A program made the position numbers and the translations under genes. This document shows, piece by piece, positions 52,863 through 62,743 of a DNA stretch of 64,000 nucleotides. Location of the stretch: the NCBI GenBank assembly GCA_035565975.1, contig DATMRT010000009.1, positions 1 through 64,000 on the forward strand, in the 5' to 3' direction. The number at the start of each line of letters is the position of its first letter. The first letter of the stretch is position 1. The DNA comes from Ga0077530 sp035565975 (GTDB lineage Bacteria; Pseudomonadota; Alphaproteobacteria; Rhizobiales; Hyphomicrobiaceae). The notes below the pieces were generated by a model. The model saw only the letters and a program-made list of their open reading frames with translations, was not told the DNA's origin and made no database searches.

Positions 52863-54130
52863 CAGCCCGCCCTGTACTTCACGCGGTCGAGATCCTCCGC
52901 GAGCACGTCGATGCGCCGTTGCGCCGGTGATCCGGCGAGTATGTCATGCGCCGCGCGCCAGATGTCGCTCGAAAGACGATTGTAGTGAGGGCCTGCGACG
53001 CGCGAGGGGCGAGCGACTGCCTTGCGCAAGGGTTCAAGCAGTTCGGCGAAGAACGGGTTCGCCGCCAGCACGTCTGGATCGTCGTAGAGCGACGGGAGCG
53101 TCGGATTATAGGATCCCGTGATCGCGCGCTTCTTCTGCTGCTCGGCGCTCGCGAGAAATGCGACCAATGCCGCCGCCTCTTTCGGATGAGGAGAGTAGCG
53201 CGATACCGCCAGATGCCAGCCGCCGAGCGCGCCGGATGATTGCCCCTCGGGGCCGCCGCTCGGCAAGGGTGTGACACCGACTTTGCCGCGCACGGGGCTG
53301 TCCGCGCTCTGCGCCAGGGAGAAGGCATAAGGCCAGTTGCGCATGAAGACGGCTTGGCCTGTCTGGAAGACGCCGCGTGCTGCTTCCTCGTCGTAGTTCA
53401 GCACGCCCTTCGGGGAAATCTCGCCGATCCAGTGTCCTGCCAATGACAGCGCCTCCACGGCGCGCGGGTTGTTCACGGTAATCCGGCCCGCCTCGTCGAC
53501 GATGGTGCCGCCGCCGAACGACGAGATCCATTCAATCGCATTGCAGGTCAGTCCTTCATAAGCCTTGCCCTGGAAAACGAAGCCCCATAAACGCCCGTTC
53601 CCTGCCGCGCGCTCGGCGTCCTGGATGGCGCGGGCGGTGCTCGTCAGATCCTGCCACGTGCGGGGCGGCGCGAAGCCGTACTGCTCGAGCAGGTCGCTCC
53701 GGTAGTAGAGCACGCCGACGTCGACCCACCACGGAAGGGCGACGAGACGACCGTCGATCGTGTCGTTCTCGATGAGAGCTGGGAAATGGTGGCGGGGTGC
53801 ATCCCCGACATAAGGCTTCAGGTCGGCAAGATGGCTGGCGAGGATGCCGGCCCAGACGACGTCAATCTGGAGGACGTCGATATCGCCGGTGCGCGAGGCG
53901 AGAAGCTGAAGGTACAGCGCCAGTCGATCCGTTGATGAGTTCGGCGTGGTGATAATTCTCACGCTGTTGCCGGTTTGGCGCTCCCATTCTCCGACAGCCT
54001 TGCTGCACAGCTCGAGCTCTATGCCGAGGGCGCCGCATGCGATGGAGATCTGTGCCGCGTGAGCGGGTGTTCGCGCTGCCGGAAGCGCCAGCCCCAGCAT
54101 CAGTGTGACAGCGGCCGCGAGAGTCTTCAT
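52859..54130 (-). CDS. extracellular solute-binding protein of the ABC importer
   Basis: A 423-residue family-1 binding protein (if started at 54130, MKTLAAAVTLML). The signal peptide ends near AAHA-type residues (ARTPAHAAQ), and the mature chain opens ISIACGALGIELELCSKAVG. A GVGDL-like trait is DIDVLQIDVVWAGILASHLA, with later KVGVTPLPSGGP typical of sugar or oligosaccharide binders. An in-frame start at 54181 (MTGRLRTF) also exists. It is the first importer gene. The ligand is unknown; proximity to sulfatases suggests a sulfated compound, an inference. Confidence 0.9.
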   Translation of the reverse strand: MKTLAAAVTLMLGLALPAARTPAHAAQISIACGALGIELELCSKAVGEWERQTGNSVRIITTPNSSTDRLALYLQLLASRTGDIDVLQIDVVWAGILASHLADLKPYVGDAPRHHFPALIENDTIDGRLVALPWWVDVGVLYYRSDLLEQYGFAPPRTWQDLTSTARAIQDAERAAGNGRLWGFVFQGKAYEGLTCNAIEWISSFGGGTIVDEAGRITVNNPRAVEALSLAGHWIGEISPKGVLNYDEEAARGVFQTGQAVFMRNWPYAFSLAQSADSPVRGKVGVTPLPSGGPEGQSSGALGGWHLAVSRYSPHPKEAAALVAFLASAEQQKKRAITGSYNPTLPSLYDDPDVLAANPFFAELLEPLRKAVARPSRVAGPHYNRLSSDIWRAAHDILAGSPAQRRIDVLAEDLDRVKYRAGW

Positions 54131-54181
54131 CACGCGGCGGCTGGCGGGTACTGGTCGGAAAGTGCGCAGACGTCCTGTCAT

Positions 54182-54549
54182 CCTCCCTCGCAACTCTTTC
54201 GGCCGCCCCAGGCCAGCTAGCGCTCAGCCATCTGAAGTGTTCAGCGCCGGGGACTTCTCTTCGGGCTCGTTGAGGGCCAACGCTTCGAAAGCCTCAGGCC
54301 GCTATATGAACCCCGATCACGAAAGCGTGAAGGGAAATCGCCGGGAGAATGAGCGCGGTTGCCCGGAGATCTCCGCACGATTGGAATTTACAAGCAGCTA
54401 TCTTTGATTGAGAACTTGCGACGGATCGAGCCCTCCCGGTCCGTTGTGCCTGGGCCGGAGGCTACGGGGACGGCTCGAGTGCTGTGCGCACCGCGAAAGG
54501 TGCGGCACGGCCGGGTCTGCTGGGGAAGCCCAAACAGGAGTTCGACTAT
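54182..54549. other. divergent intergenic region, importer versus RND pair
   Basis: About 370 bases between two divergent operons should contain both promoters. The right end has an AGGAG ribosome site for the RND adaptor. I saw no RNA gene, clear operator or regulator gene. Confidence 0.4.
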
Positions 54550-55614
54550 ATGCGCTGGCTGATCGGAGCCGTGCTCGTTGGAGTTGTGGTTGCTGCTGGC
54601 GCCTGGTGGCACCAGGCGCGGGCCCCCGCCCAGCACGCCGGTGCCGCGACCAAACAGGCTGCGAGCGACGTCGTCGTCGAAGCAGCGCCCGTCCGGATCG
54701 GCTCGATCCGCCGCCAGATCGAGGCCGTGGGCAGCTTGCGCTCGAACGAGTCCGTTATCATCCGGCCGGAAATTGCCGGCCGCGTCAGCGAGATCCTGTT
54801 CGACGAAGGCCACAGCGTCGAGCGCGGCACACCTCTCGTACGCCTCGATGCGAGCATCGCGCGGGCGCAGGTCGAGCAGATGAATGCGGCGCTCGGGCTC
54901 AGCAAGGTCAACTTCGAGCGCGCCCAGGAACTCATGAAGAAGGGGGCGGGCTCGCAACGCGCCTATGACGAGGCCCTCGCGAAGATGCGCGCCGACGAGG
55001 CTTCGCTCGCGCTCGCACAGGCCACGCTCGACAAGATGACGCTTGTGGCACCGTTCGAGGGCATGCTGGGACTGCGCAAGGTGAGCCTCGGCGACTACGT
55101 CACGCCCGGGCAGGATATCGTCAATATCGAGAGCATAGAGACGCTCAAGGTGGACTTCCGCGTGTCGGAAATCTATGCCGTCCAGCTCAAGGTCGGACAG
55201 TCCATCAAAATAACGCTCGACGCCATCCCTGGCGCCACCTTCGATGGCGAGGTCTATGCGATCGACCCTGCGCATGATCCCAACGGTCGCGCGGTCATCC
55301 TGCGAGCCCGCACGGTCAACAAGGAGGGACTTCTGCGCCCGGGCATGTTCGCCCGTGTGACATTGATCCTCGAGGCCGGAAAAGATGGCATCCTGGTTCC
55401 CGAGACGTCGATCGTGCCCATGGGGCAGGAGCAGTTTGTCTTCGTGCTCGATGACGGCAAGGTCAAGCTGACCAAGCTCAAGACAGGCCAGCGGCGCGGC
55501 GGCCTCGTCGAGGTCGCCCAGGGGCTCGAGACGACATCCGTCATCGTCACGGAAGGCGCGCTGAAGCTGCGCGATGGCATGAGCGTGAAAGCCAATGTCG
55601 AGAAGGCCGACTGA
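54550..55614 (+). CDS. RND efflux periplasmic adaptor (second pair)
   Basis: A 354-residue membrane fusion protein. The start at 54550 (MRWLIGAVLVGVVVAAGAWW) gives a signal/anchor segment; AGGAG lies ten bases before it. The half motifs IRPEIAGRVSEILFDEGHSV and LVAPFEGMLGLRKVSLGDYV are clear, with a Gln/Ala hairpin between them. It is followed after three bases by the pump gene. It is more like MexE/AcrA-type adaptors than the first pair's MdtA-like one. Confidence 0.93.
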   Translation: MRWLIGAVLVGVVVAAGAWWHQARAPAQHAGAATKQAASDVVVEAAPVRIGSIRRQIEAVGSLRSNESVIIRPEIAGRVSEILFDEGHSVERGTPLVRLDASIARAQVEQMNAALGLSKVNFERAQELMKKGAGSQRAYDEALAKMRADEASLALAQATLDKMTLVAPFEGMLGLRKVSLGDYVTPGQDIVNIESIETLKVDFRVSEIYAVQLKVGQSIKITLDAIPGATFDGEVYAIDPAHDPNGRAVILRARTVNKEGLLRPGMFARVTLILEAGKDGILVPETSIVPMGQEQFVFVLDDGKVKLTKLKTGQRRGGLVEVAQGLETTSVIVTEGALKLRDGMSVKANVEKAD

Positions 55615-55617
55615 CAC

Positions 55618-58600
55618 ATGAGCCTTCCCGAGCTCTGCATTCGCCGTCCGGTGTTCGCTACCGTTCTGAGTCTGGTCGTCGTTCTGATCGGCTTCGTCTG
55701 CTACAGCCGGCTCGCCGTCCGCGAATATCCGAACATCGACCCGCCGGTCGTCCTCGTCGAGACGCTCTATCGCGGCGCGAGCGCGGAGGTGATCGAGAGT
55801 ACGGTTACGCGCGTGCTCGAGGAGTCGATCGCCGGCATCGAGGGGATCGACTATCTGCGCTCCATGACGCGCCAGGAGCGCAGCTTTATCGTCGTGCGCT
55901 TCAAGCTTGGCCGTGACGTCGAGGCGGCCGCCAACGATGTGCGCGATCGCGTTGGGCGCATGCGCGGGCGCCTGCCGGACGAGATCGACGAGCCCATTAT
56001 CTCGAAGGTCGAGGCAGACGCTCAGCCGGTCCTCTATCTTGCCTTCTCCTCGGATCGTCACTCCCAGCTCGAGATCACCGATTTCGCCGACCGCTACGTC
56101 AAGGACCGGCTGCAGTCGATCGGCGGTGTCGCGGAAGCGCGCATTTTCGGCGAGCGCAAGTACGCCATGCGCATCTGGCTCGATGCGGCGCGGCTCGCAG
56201 CCTATAACCTGACGCCGCAGGACGTCGAGGACGCGCTGTCGAAGCAGAATATCGAGGTGCCGGCCGGCCGCATCGAGAGCAAGGACACCGAATTCACGGT
56301 GCTCGCCGAAACCGACCTCAGGGTGCCGGCGCAGTTCAACTCCATCATCATACGTGTCGTGAATGGCTATCCCGTGCGCCTGCAGGATGTCGGGCGTGCG
56401 GAGCTCGGCCCGGTGGATGAGCGCGTGTCGGTCCGCTTCAACGGCAAGCGGGCCGTGGCCATCGGCGTCGTGAAGCAGGCCGTCGCCAATCCGCTCGACA
56501 TCTCTAAGGGCGTGCGCGCCGAGCTGCCCGCCATCATCGCGAACCTGCCGGAAGGCATGAAAGTCGAGGTCGCGCACGACACCTCGGTATTCATCCAGGC
56601 CTCGATCAACTCCGTCTACCATACGATCGGCGAGGCGGTCATTCTGGTCGTCATCGTCGTCTTTCTGTTCCTGCGCAATCTGCGCGCCACGATCATTCCG
56701 GTGGTCACCATACCGGCATCGCTGCTTGGCGCGTTCGCGATCATGGTCGTGCTCGGTTTCACCGTGAATACGCTGACGCTGCTCGCGATGGTGCTCGCGA
56801 TCGGGCTCGTCGTCGATGACGCCATCGTCGTCCTCGAGAACATCTATCGCCACGTCGAAGAGGGGATGTCGCCGATCGCTGCCGCTATTCAGGGCAGCAA
56901 GGAGATCGCGTTCGCGGTGATCGCGATGACCCTGACGCTGGCAGCCGTCTATGCGCCGATCGGTTTCATGTCGGGCACGACGGGGAGGCTGTTTACGGAG
57001 TTCGCGTGGACGCTTGCGGGTGCCGTCATCGTGTCGGGTTTCGTCGCGCTGACGCTCAGCCCCATGATGTGCTCGCGTATGCTGCGGCATCAAACCAGCC
57101 ACGGCCGTATCTACAATTTCGTCGAATGGCTGCTGGTCGGCTTGACCGAAAGCTATCGATCGGCGCTGCGTGGTGTGCTCAAGGCGCGGCTGCTCGTCCT
57201 TCTCATCGGCGCCGTGTTCGCGTCCGCCAGCTACTTTCTGTTCACTGCACTGAAGCCGGAACTCTCGCCGGTCGAGGATCGCGGTACGGTCATCAGCTTC
57301 TTCATCGGCCCGGAAGGAGCGACGATCAACTACATGGAGAAGTACGCCCGCCGCTTCGAGGACATCTTCCGGCAGAACGTGCCGGAGGCGGAGGCGTTCT
57401 TCGTGGTCTCGGGCAATCCGATCGTCTCGCAGGGCATCTCGTTTGCGCGTTTGAAGCCGTGGGATCAGCGTGAGCGCAAGCAGCAGGAGATCGTCAATTC
57501 TCTGGCGCCGCAGATCAAGCAGCTGCCGGGCGTTCTCGCTTATGCAACCAACCCGCCGTCGCTCGGCCAGAACGCCAGCTCGCGCCCCGTTTGGATCGCC
57601 GTGGCCATGCAAGGCGAGTACGACGAAATCAGCCGGACGGTCGAAGCGATCATCGCGGAGGCGGAGAAGCATCCCTCGCTCGCCAATCTCGAATCACGCC
57701 TCAAGCTCAACAAACCCGAGATCAAGGTCAGCGTGAACCGCGACAAGGCGGCGGCGGTTGGCGCGCAGGTGGCGACCATCGGACGAACGCTCGAGACCAT
57801 GCTCGGTGGTCGCCAGGTCACGCGCTTCAAACAGAACGGCAAGCAATACGACGTCATCGTGCAGGTCGCCAACGTCGAGCGCACCAATCCGGATGATCTC
57901 TCGAAGATCTACGTCCGCGGCGCCAACGATGTCATGATACAGCTCTCGAACCTGGTCGATCTGCGTGAGGCCGTCGCGCCGCGCGAGCTTGCACGTATGG
58001 ATCAGCTCCGCTCAGCGGACATCACGGCGAATATCGCACCGGGGTACTCACAGGGCGAAGCGCTCGCCGCGCTCGAGGCCGCCGCGCGCAGCATCCTGCC
58101 GTCGGGAGCGCGGATCGATTACATCGGCCCGGCCCGCGAGTTCAAGCAGGCTTCGGGTGATATCTATTTCACCTTCCTTCTCGCGCTGGCGTTCATCTAT
58201 CTCGTGCTCGCGGCGCAATTCGAGAGCTTCATCGATCCATTCATCATCATGTTGACGGTGCCGCTTTCCATGACGGGCGCGCTTCTGGCGCTCTACTGGG
58301 GCGGGGGATCGATGAACATCTACAGTCAGGTAGGACTGGTGACGCTCGTCGGTCTGATCACCAAGAACGGCATTCTGATCGTGGAGTTCGCCAATCAGCT
58401 CCAGGAGCAAGGCCGTGCGAAGATCGAGGCCGTCATCGAGGCCTCCGCCTTGCGATTGCGCCCGATCCTGATGACGACCGGCGCGATGGTGCTCGGCGCT
58501 GTGCCACTCGCACTCGCGACCGGCGCCGGTGCGGAAAGCCGCATCCAGATCGGTCTTGTGATCGTCGGCGGGCTCCTGCTCGGAACCCTGCTGACGTTAT

Positions 58601-58707
58601 TCATCGTGCCGACGGTCTACTCGCTGCTCGCGCGCGATCACGCGGCCAGGGCCGATCACGAGAAGCCTGCGCATGGTCCGGCAGAGCATCCCGCACCGGC
58701 GGAATGA
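55618..58707 (+). CDS. RND-family efflux pump permease (HAE-1 type, second)
   Basis: A 1029-residue inner-membrane exporter. The opening IRRPVFATVLSLVVVLIGFV and REYPNIDPPVVLVETLYRGA are typical of the MexF/AcrB-like branch. The TM4 Asp pair is in LVVDDAIVVLENIYRHVEEG, and the TM10-11 motif reads LVGLITKNGILIVEFANQLQ. It differs from the MdtB/C-like pump at 2176, so the two are not recent duplicates. It is convergent with the sulfatase operon. Substrates are unknown. Confidence 0.93.
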   Translation: MSLPELCIRRPVFATVLSLVVVLIGFVCYSRLAVREYPNIDPPVVLVETLYRGASAEVIESTVTRVLEESIAGIEGIDYLRSMTRQERSFIVVRFKLGRDVEAAANDVRDRVGRMRGRLPDEIDEPIISKVEADAQPVLYLAFSSDRHSQLEITDFADRYVKDRLQSIGGVAEARIFGERKYAMRIWLDAARLAAYNLTPQDVEDALSKQNIEVPAGRIESKDTEFTVLAETDLRVPAQFNSIIIRVVNGYPVRLQDVGRAELGPVDERVSVRFNGKRAVAIGVVKQAVANPLDISKGVRAELPAIIANLPEGMKVEVAHDTSVFIQASINSVYHTIGEAVILVVIVVFLFLRNLRATIIPVVTIPASLLGAFAIMVVLGFTVNTLTLLAMVLAIGLVVDDAIVVLENIYRHVEEGMSPIAAAIQGSKEIAFAVIAMTLTLAAVYAPIGFMSGTTGRLFTEFAWTLAGAVIVSGFVALTLSPMMCSRMLRHQTSHGRIYNFVEWLLVGLTESYRSALRGVLKARLLVLLIGAVFASASYFLFTALKPELSPVEDRGTVISFFIGPEGATINYMEKYARRFEDIFRQNVPEAEAFFVVSGNPIVSQGISFARLKPWDQRERKQQEIVNSLAPQIKQLPGVLAYATNPPSLGQNASSRPVWIAVAMQGEYDEISRTVEAIIAEAEKHPSLANLESRLKLNKPEIKVSVNRDKAAAVGAQVATIGRTLETMLGGRQVTRFKQNGKQYDVIVQVANVERTNPDDLSKIYVRGANDVMIQLSNLVDLREAVAPRELARMDQLRSADITANIAPGYSQGEALAALEAAARSILPSGARIDYIGPAREFKQASGDIYFTFLLALAFIYLVLAAQFESFIDPFIIMLTVPLSMTGALLALYWGGGSMNIYSQVGLVTLVGLITKNGILIVEFANQLQEQGRAKIEAVIEASALRLRPILMTTGAMVLGAVPLALATGAGAESRIQIGLVIVGGLLLGTLLTLFIVPTVYSLLARDHAARADHEKPAHGPAEHPAPAE

Positions 58708-58729
58708 TGCGGCCCGAAGGTCGGCTCCC

Positions 58730-60220
58730 CTACTGCGGGAAGCCGACCATCTGATCCGGAGCGAGCGGCGGCGGCGTCGGGTAGTGCAATCCGCGCTGGC
58801 CGGACCACGTACGATCCGGACGTACGACAAACGGGCCGGGATCGTAGCCAACCAGCTCGCCATCGCGGATCCATTTCTGCTCGACGTCGATACCCCAGGC
58901 ACGTCGGCACAGCTCCTGGATCATCCGCGCCTTGGCCGCAGCATATTCGGGCAGGTCCGATACATCCTTGAGCTCGTTGGGGTCTTCAACGAGGTCGAAC
59001 ATCTGCAGACGATTGCCCGCCGGGTACCAGATGATCTTGTGGCGACCATCGACGACCATGCGCGTCGCTCCGTGGTTATCCAGGCAATCGCCGTAGATGA
59101 ACTCATTGCGATGCGTGTGGATCGGGTGCCCTTCGACGGTTGCGGGTATTTCGGCGCCCGCGAGATCGAGCAGCGTCGGCATGACATCCGCGAGGCCTAT
59201 GGGTCGGTCGTCGACGGTGCCCGGTCTCAGACGCCGATCGTTCGGCAGGCCCATGAGGATGAAGGGAACGCGCGCGGAGCTTTCATAGTGCACGCGCTTG
59301 GCATAGAGGCCGAAGTCGCCGAGCATGTCGCCGTGATCGGCGGTGAACAGGATGATCGTGTTGTCGAGAAGGCCCTCCTCCCGCAGCGTCCCGAGTATGA
59401 CCCTGAACTGGTGATCGATGTGCGTGCAGAGGGCATAGAACGCGCGGCGGGCTTCCCGCAGGGCGTCAGGACCGAGCATCCGCCAGAAATTGCGCCCCAT
59501 CTTCAGCGTGTAGGGCAGGCTCTCGGGATCATTGCACCAGTCCGACCAATGCGCCTCGGTGGGCTCGAACTGGCGGTAGTAGTCCATGTAGCAGCTGAGC
59601 GGCGTGAGCGGCGGATGCGGGTGGGTATACGAAAGATACCAGAATGAGGGGCGCTTCGGATCACGCCGCTTGATAAGGCGCGCCATTGTCTGGGTGGTCC
59701 AGTTGGTGGCGTGGCATTCTTCGGGCAGGTGCCAGGGCCGATGCATGTAGTTGTTGTTGTTCATGCCGCCGCCGAACTGCTGCCCCGGATAGCCGCGATC
59801 GGCGAGGAACATCTCATAGTCGTCCGTCGCGCCGAGGTGCGGGCGGCCTTCCTCGGCGAGCAGCACATCGTCGAACCCGATGCGATCCCGCGGCGGATAG
59901 ACATGTATCTTTCCGACGCCATAGGCCTGATAGCCGGCATTGCGGAACGCTTGCGGTAGCGTCGTGAGGTGATCGAGCATCGGCCGCGTCGTCGTAAAAG
60001 TACGATCGCCGTGTGTTTGCGTGCACGTGCCCGTCATGAGCGTGCGTCGCGCCGGGATGCAAATGGGGCTTTCCGAATAGGCGCGCGAGTATCGCACGCC
60101 GTTGCGCGCGAGCTGATCGAAGGTCGGCGTCTGGATGACGGGATGACCGGCGCAACCGAGCAGATGGCCCGGCCATTGGTCGACGGTTACCAGCATAACG
60201 TTCGGACGGTCAGCATTCAT
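58730..60220 (-). CDS. Cys-type sulfatase (first of the operon by position)
   Basis: A 496-residue sulfatase of the alkaline-phosphatase superfamily. The active-site signature reads SPICIPARRTLMTG, with Cys54 converted to formylglycine in active enzyme. Metal ligands include NVMLVTVDQW and FTADHGDMLGDFGLYAKR. The Asn/Met/His-rich segment GGGMNNNNYMHRPWH is unusual. No signal peptide is visible, so it probably works in the cytoplasm. It is the last gene of an operon with two other sulfatases and an FGE. The substrate is unknown; alternative annotations such as phosphonate monoester hydrolase share this fold. Confidence 0.93.
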   Translation of the reverse strand: MNADRPNVMLVTVDQWPGHLLGCAGHPVIQTPTFDQLARNGVRYSRAYSESPICIPARRTLMTGTCTQTHGDRTFTTTRPMLDHLTTLPQAFRNAGYQAYGVGKIHVYPPRDRIGFDDVLLAEEGRPHLGATDDYEMFLADRGYPGQQFGGGMNNNNYMHRPWHLPEECHATNWTTQTMARLIKRRDPKRPSFWYLSYTHPHPPLTPLSCYMDYYRQFEPTEAHWSDWCNDPESLPYTLKMGRNFWRMLGPDALREARRAFYALCTHIDHQFRVILGTLREEGLLDNTIILFTADHGDMLGDFGLYAKRVHYESSARVPFILMGLPNDRRLRPGTVDDRPIGLADVMPTLLDLAGAEIPATVEGHPIHTHRNEFIYGDCLDNHGATRMVVDGRHKIIWYPAGNRLQMFDLVEDPNELKDVSDLPEYAAAKARMIQELCRRAWGIDVEQKWIRDGELVGYDPGPFVVRPDRTWSGQRGLHYPTPPPLAPDQMVGFPQ

Positions 60221-60264
60221 GGTGGTCACCAATTCTGATTGCTCGGTTGAATGGCGAAGCTCGT

Positions 60265-61707
60265 TCAGACAGGAGCCGGCGTAGCACCGGGCGCGCCGAC
60301 GTTCATGGCTTTTTCGGGTCCACCGTAGTGCGCGATCAGCGCTGCCTGTGCGGTCTTGGCGAGCGCGTCCACGGCTTCGGGCTCGATGAGCGCCCTGAGC
60401 TCGGCCTCGAAGCCCGAGACGATCGACGCGTACTTCGGATCAGCGGCGAGATCGTGCTCCTCCCCTGGATCGGCGCGAAGATCGAACAGCTCGGCGGAGT
60501 AGCCGACATAGTAGTTGTACTTGTAGTGCCCGTTGCGCAGCATGAATGCTGCGGAAGGCGAGCCGAAGGCGTGATATTCGGAGAACACGGTGCGCTCCGG
60601 ATCGTCCTTCTCCCTCCCGATCTCGAACAGCGATTTGCCGGGCAGAGGCTGCTCGGCCCACGCCATTGGATCCTCGCCGACGGCGTCCATGATGGTCGGC
60701 GCCAGATCGATGAGGCTGACCGGCGTGTGGCACACGCGACCTGCGGGCACGTCGGGGCCGGCGACGATCATCGGCACACCGACGGCATCGTCGTAGTGGG
60801 TGCTCTTGCCCCACATGCCGCGCGCGCCGATGTTGTCGCCGTGATCACTCGTATAGATCACGCGCGTTGTATCGCTGAGCCCGCCTCGCTCGAGCGCATC
60901 GATGACGCGGCCCACTTGCCGGTCGACCCATGTGCACAGGCCATAGTAGCAGGCCGTCGCAAGGAGACGGCGCTCATCGTCGAGCCCGTCGTCCACCGGG
61001 TGAAGGTGGTGGCTGGCCTCGAGCCATGGATGGCGCGCGAAGCCATTCTTCGGATGAAGCCGCGGATAGGGCATCCGGTCGACAGGATAGAGATCGAGGA
61101 TGTCCTGCGGGACCGTCAACGGGAAATGAGGGGCCACGAAGCCGATGTAGAGCACCCATGGGCGATCATGTTTCTCGCCTGCGGCGCGGGCGATCCAGTT
61201 CTCGGCCTCGGTCGCGATCCGATCGTCGTAGATGTTGTACTTCGAGGTGCCGGGGCCGATCGGGTTCATCATGACATGCGCGCGATCGCTGAAGTCGGCT
61301 TTGCCGTCGCGCAGCGCGCCCCACACCATGCCGTACCCACCGTAGATATGCATGGGATGGTACTGGTGGTCGAAGCCGGTCGGGTCCTCGGCATTGCGAT
61401 AGTGTAGCTTGCCGATCGAATCCACGCGATGGCCGGTTTGCTGCAGCGCATGTCCCCAGCCCGGCACGGAGCCGTCATAGGCCATGGCGTTGTCCCAGGT
61501 GCCGAGCTCATGGACGTAGCGGCCGGTCGCGAATGAGGCGCGCGAGGGCACGCATATCGGACAATTGCAGTAGGCGGCGTCGAATAGCGTACCCCGCGCG
61601 GCGAGCCGATCGAGGTTCGGCGTGTGCACGAACGGGTGTCCTGCGGCGCCGATCGCGCGCGGATGGTGCTCGTCCGACATGATGACTACGAGATTGTGGG
61701 GGTTCAT
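60265..61707 (-). CDS. Cys-type sulfatase (choline-sulfatase/arylsulfatase-like)
   Basis: A 480-residue sulfatase. The signature CPICVPSRASFATGRYVHEL carries Cys52, the site of formylglycine formation. Metal ligands appear in NLVVIMSDEHHPRAIG and YTSDHGDNIGARGMWGKSTH. The WDNAMAYDGSVPGWGHALQQ segment resembles choline-sulfatase-like enzymes, by recollection. It is highly similar in layout to the partial sulfatase at the window edge, so the two are paralogues, with the FGE gene between them. The start at 61707 (MNPHNL) is the family start. Confidence 0.93.
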   Translation of the reverse strand: MNPHNLVVIMSDEHHPRAIGAAGHPFVHTPNLDRLAARGTLFDAAYCNCPICVPSRASFATGRYVHELGTWDNAMAYDGSVPGWGHALQQTGHRVDSIGKLHYRNAEDPTGFDHQYHPMHIYGGYGMVWGALRDGKADFSDRAHVMMNPIGPGTSKYNIYDDRIATEAENWIARAAGEKHDRPWVLYIGFVAPHFPLTVPQDILDLYPVDRMPYPRLHPKNGFARHPWLEASHHLHPVDDGLDDERRLLATACYYGLCTWVDRQVGRVIDALERGGLSDTTRVIYTSDHGDNIGARGMWGKSTHYDDAVGVPMIVAGPDVPAGRVCHTPVSLIDLAPTIMDAVGEDPMAWAEQPLPGKSLFEIGREKDDPERTVFSEYHAFGSPSAAFMLRNGHYKYNYYVGYSAELFDLRADPGEEHDLAADPKYASIVSGFEAELRALIEPEAVDALAKTAQAALIAHYGGPEKAMNVGAPGATPAPV

Positions 61708-61762
61708 CGCCTGTCCGTGACTGATGTTCGAGGGGCTGTGGCTTTGGATGGGGTGAAGCTCG

Positions 61763-62734
61763 CTAGATGTCGTACGCGAGGCGAAATCCGACATGCCCCG
61801 TCGAGCTGTCGGGACTGACGCCGGTTCGCGCGGCTATGCGATAGCGGTAGCAGTACGATCGATGGCAGAGATACGAGCCGCCCTTGAGCAGGCGCTCGCC
61901 GTTGGCTTGTGCAGCTTCGTTGCGCAGACGGGCGTGGCGCGCGAGCGAGCGAATGCGGAAGGCGTCGGCGCACCACTCCCAGGCATTGCCGACCATATTG
62001 AAGAGGCCGACGCTGTTCGGCGCGAAACTGTCGACGGGAGCCGTGCCGCTGAACCCATCCTTGCGGTTATTGTGCGCTGGGAAATCACCCTGCCAGATGT
62101 TGCAGGGTTGGAAGTCGTCGTCATTCGGCTCCTGATCCCCCCAAGGGAAGCGGACCCCTTCCAGCTTGCCGCGCGCCGCGCATTCCCACTCCGCCTCATT
62201 CGGGAGGCGTCCGCCGGCCCACGCTGCAAAGGCTACGGCATCGTTCCAGGAGACGTGCACGACCGGATGATCGGCGCGATCTGCAACCGAGGAGCCCGGC
62301 CCTTCGGGATGGCGCCAGCACGCGCCGTCGATCTTCCGCCACCACACGGGCGCGCCCGTCATAGCCGGATCAGCGGGGACGCCCGGCACGAAGTCCTTGA
62401 ATACGAGCGACCAGCCGAAGCGCTCGGCATCGGTGCGATAGCCGGTGGCGTCCACGAACTCCGCAAACCATGCATTCGTCACCGCATAGGGATCGATGGC
62501 GAACGGCTTTACCGCGACAAGGCGGGAAGGGCCTTCTCCATCCTGCGGCAGCGGACTCTTGTCCTCACCCATACGCACGCGACGGCCACCATCGATGCGT
62601 ACGGCGCGATCGGGGACGCGTGCCACGCGGGAGCCGCAAAACGCTCGCACCGGCGATTTCGACGCGCCCCGCGACAGGCCCGCGCTACAGCACGTTCCGG
62701 TCGCGGAGGCGGCGTTCGTTGGCAGGTGGTCCAA
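61763..62734 (-). CDS. formylglycine-generating enzyme (sulfatase maturase, SUMF1-like)
   Basis: A 323-residue copper oxidase-like enzyme that turns the active-site Cys of sulfatases into formylglycine. The catalytic pair Cys290/Cys295 lies in KGGSYLCHRSYCYRYR, as in human FGE. The fold blocks VKPFAIDPYAVTNAWFAEFV, HVSWNDAVAFAAWAGGRLPN, EAEWECAARG and NMVGNAWEWCADAF are clear. The start is a TTG at 62734 behind AGGG, only ten bases after the stop of the upstream sulfatase; an ATG at 62572 would remove the first fold strand. Its position between sulfatases supports its role. Confidence 0.95.
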   Translation of the reverse strand: MDHLPTNAASATGTCCSAGLSRGASKSPVRAFCGSRVARVPDRAVRIDGGRRVRMGEDKSPLPQDGEGPSRLVAVKPFAIDPYAVTNAWFAEFVDATGYRTDAERFGWSLVFKDFVPGVPADPAMTGAPVWWRKIDGACWRHPEGPGSSVADRADHPVVHVSWNDAVAFAAWAGGRLPNEAEWECAARGKLEGVRFPWGDQEPNDDDFQPCNIWQGDFPAHNNRKDGFSGTAPVDSFAPNSVGLFNMVGNAWEWCADAFRIRSLARHARLRNEAAQANGERLLKGGSYLCHRSYCYRYRIAARTGVSPDSSTGHVGFRLAYDI

Positions 62735-62743
62735 CTTGGGTCC

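Noticed and set aside
54388..57672. Very long open frame (1094 codons) on the minus strand
   Set aside because: It is antisense to the RND adaptor and pump; it is Arg/Asp-rich with no motif and arises from the strong GC third-position bias.
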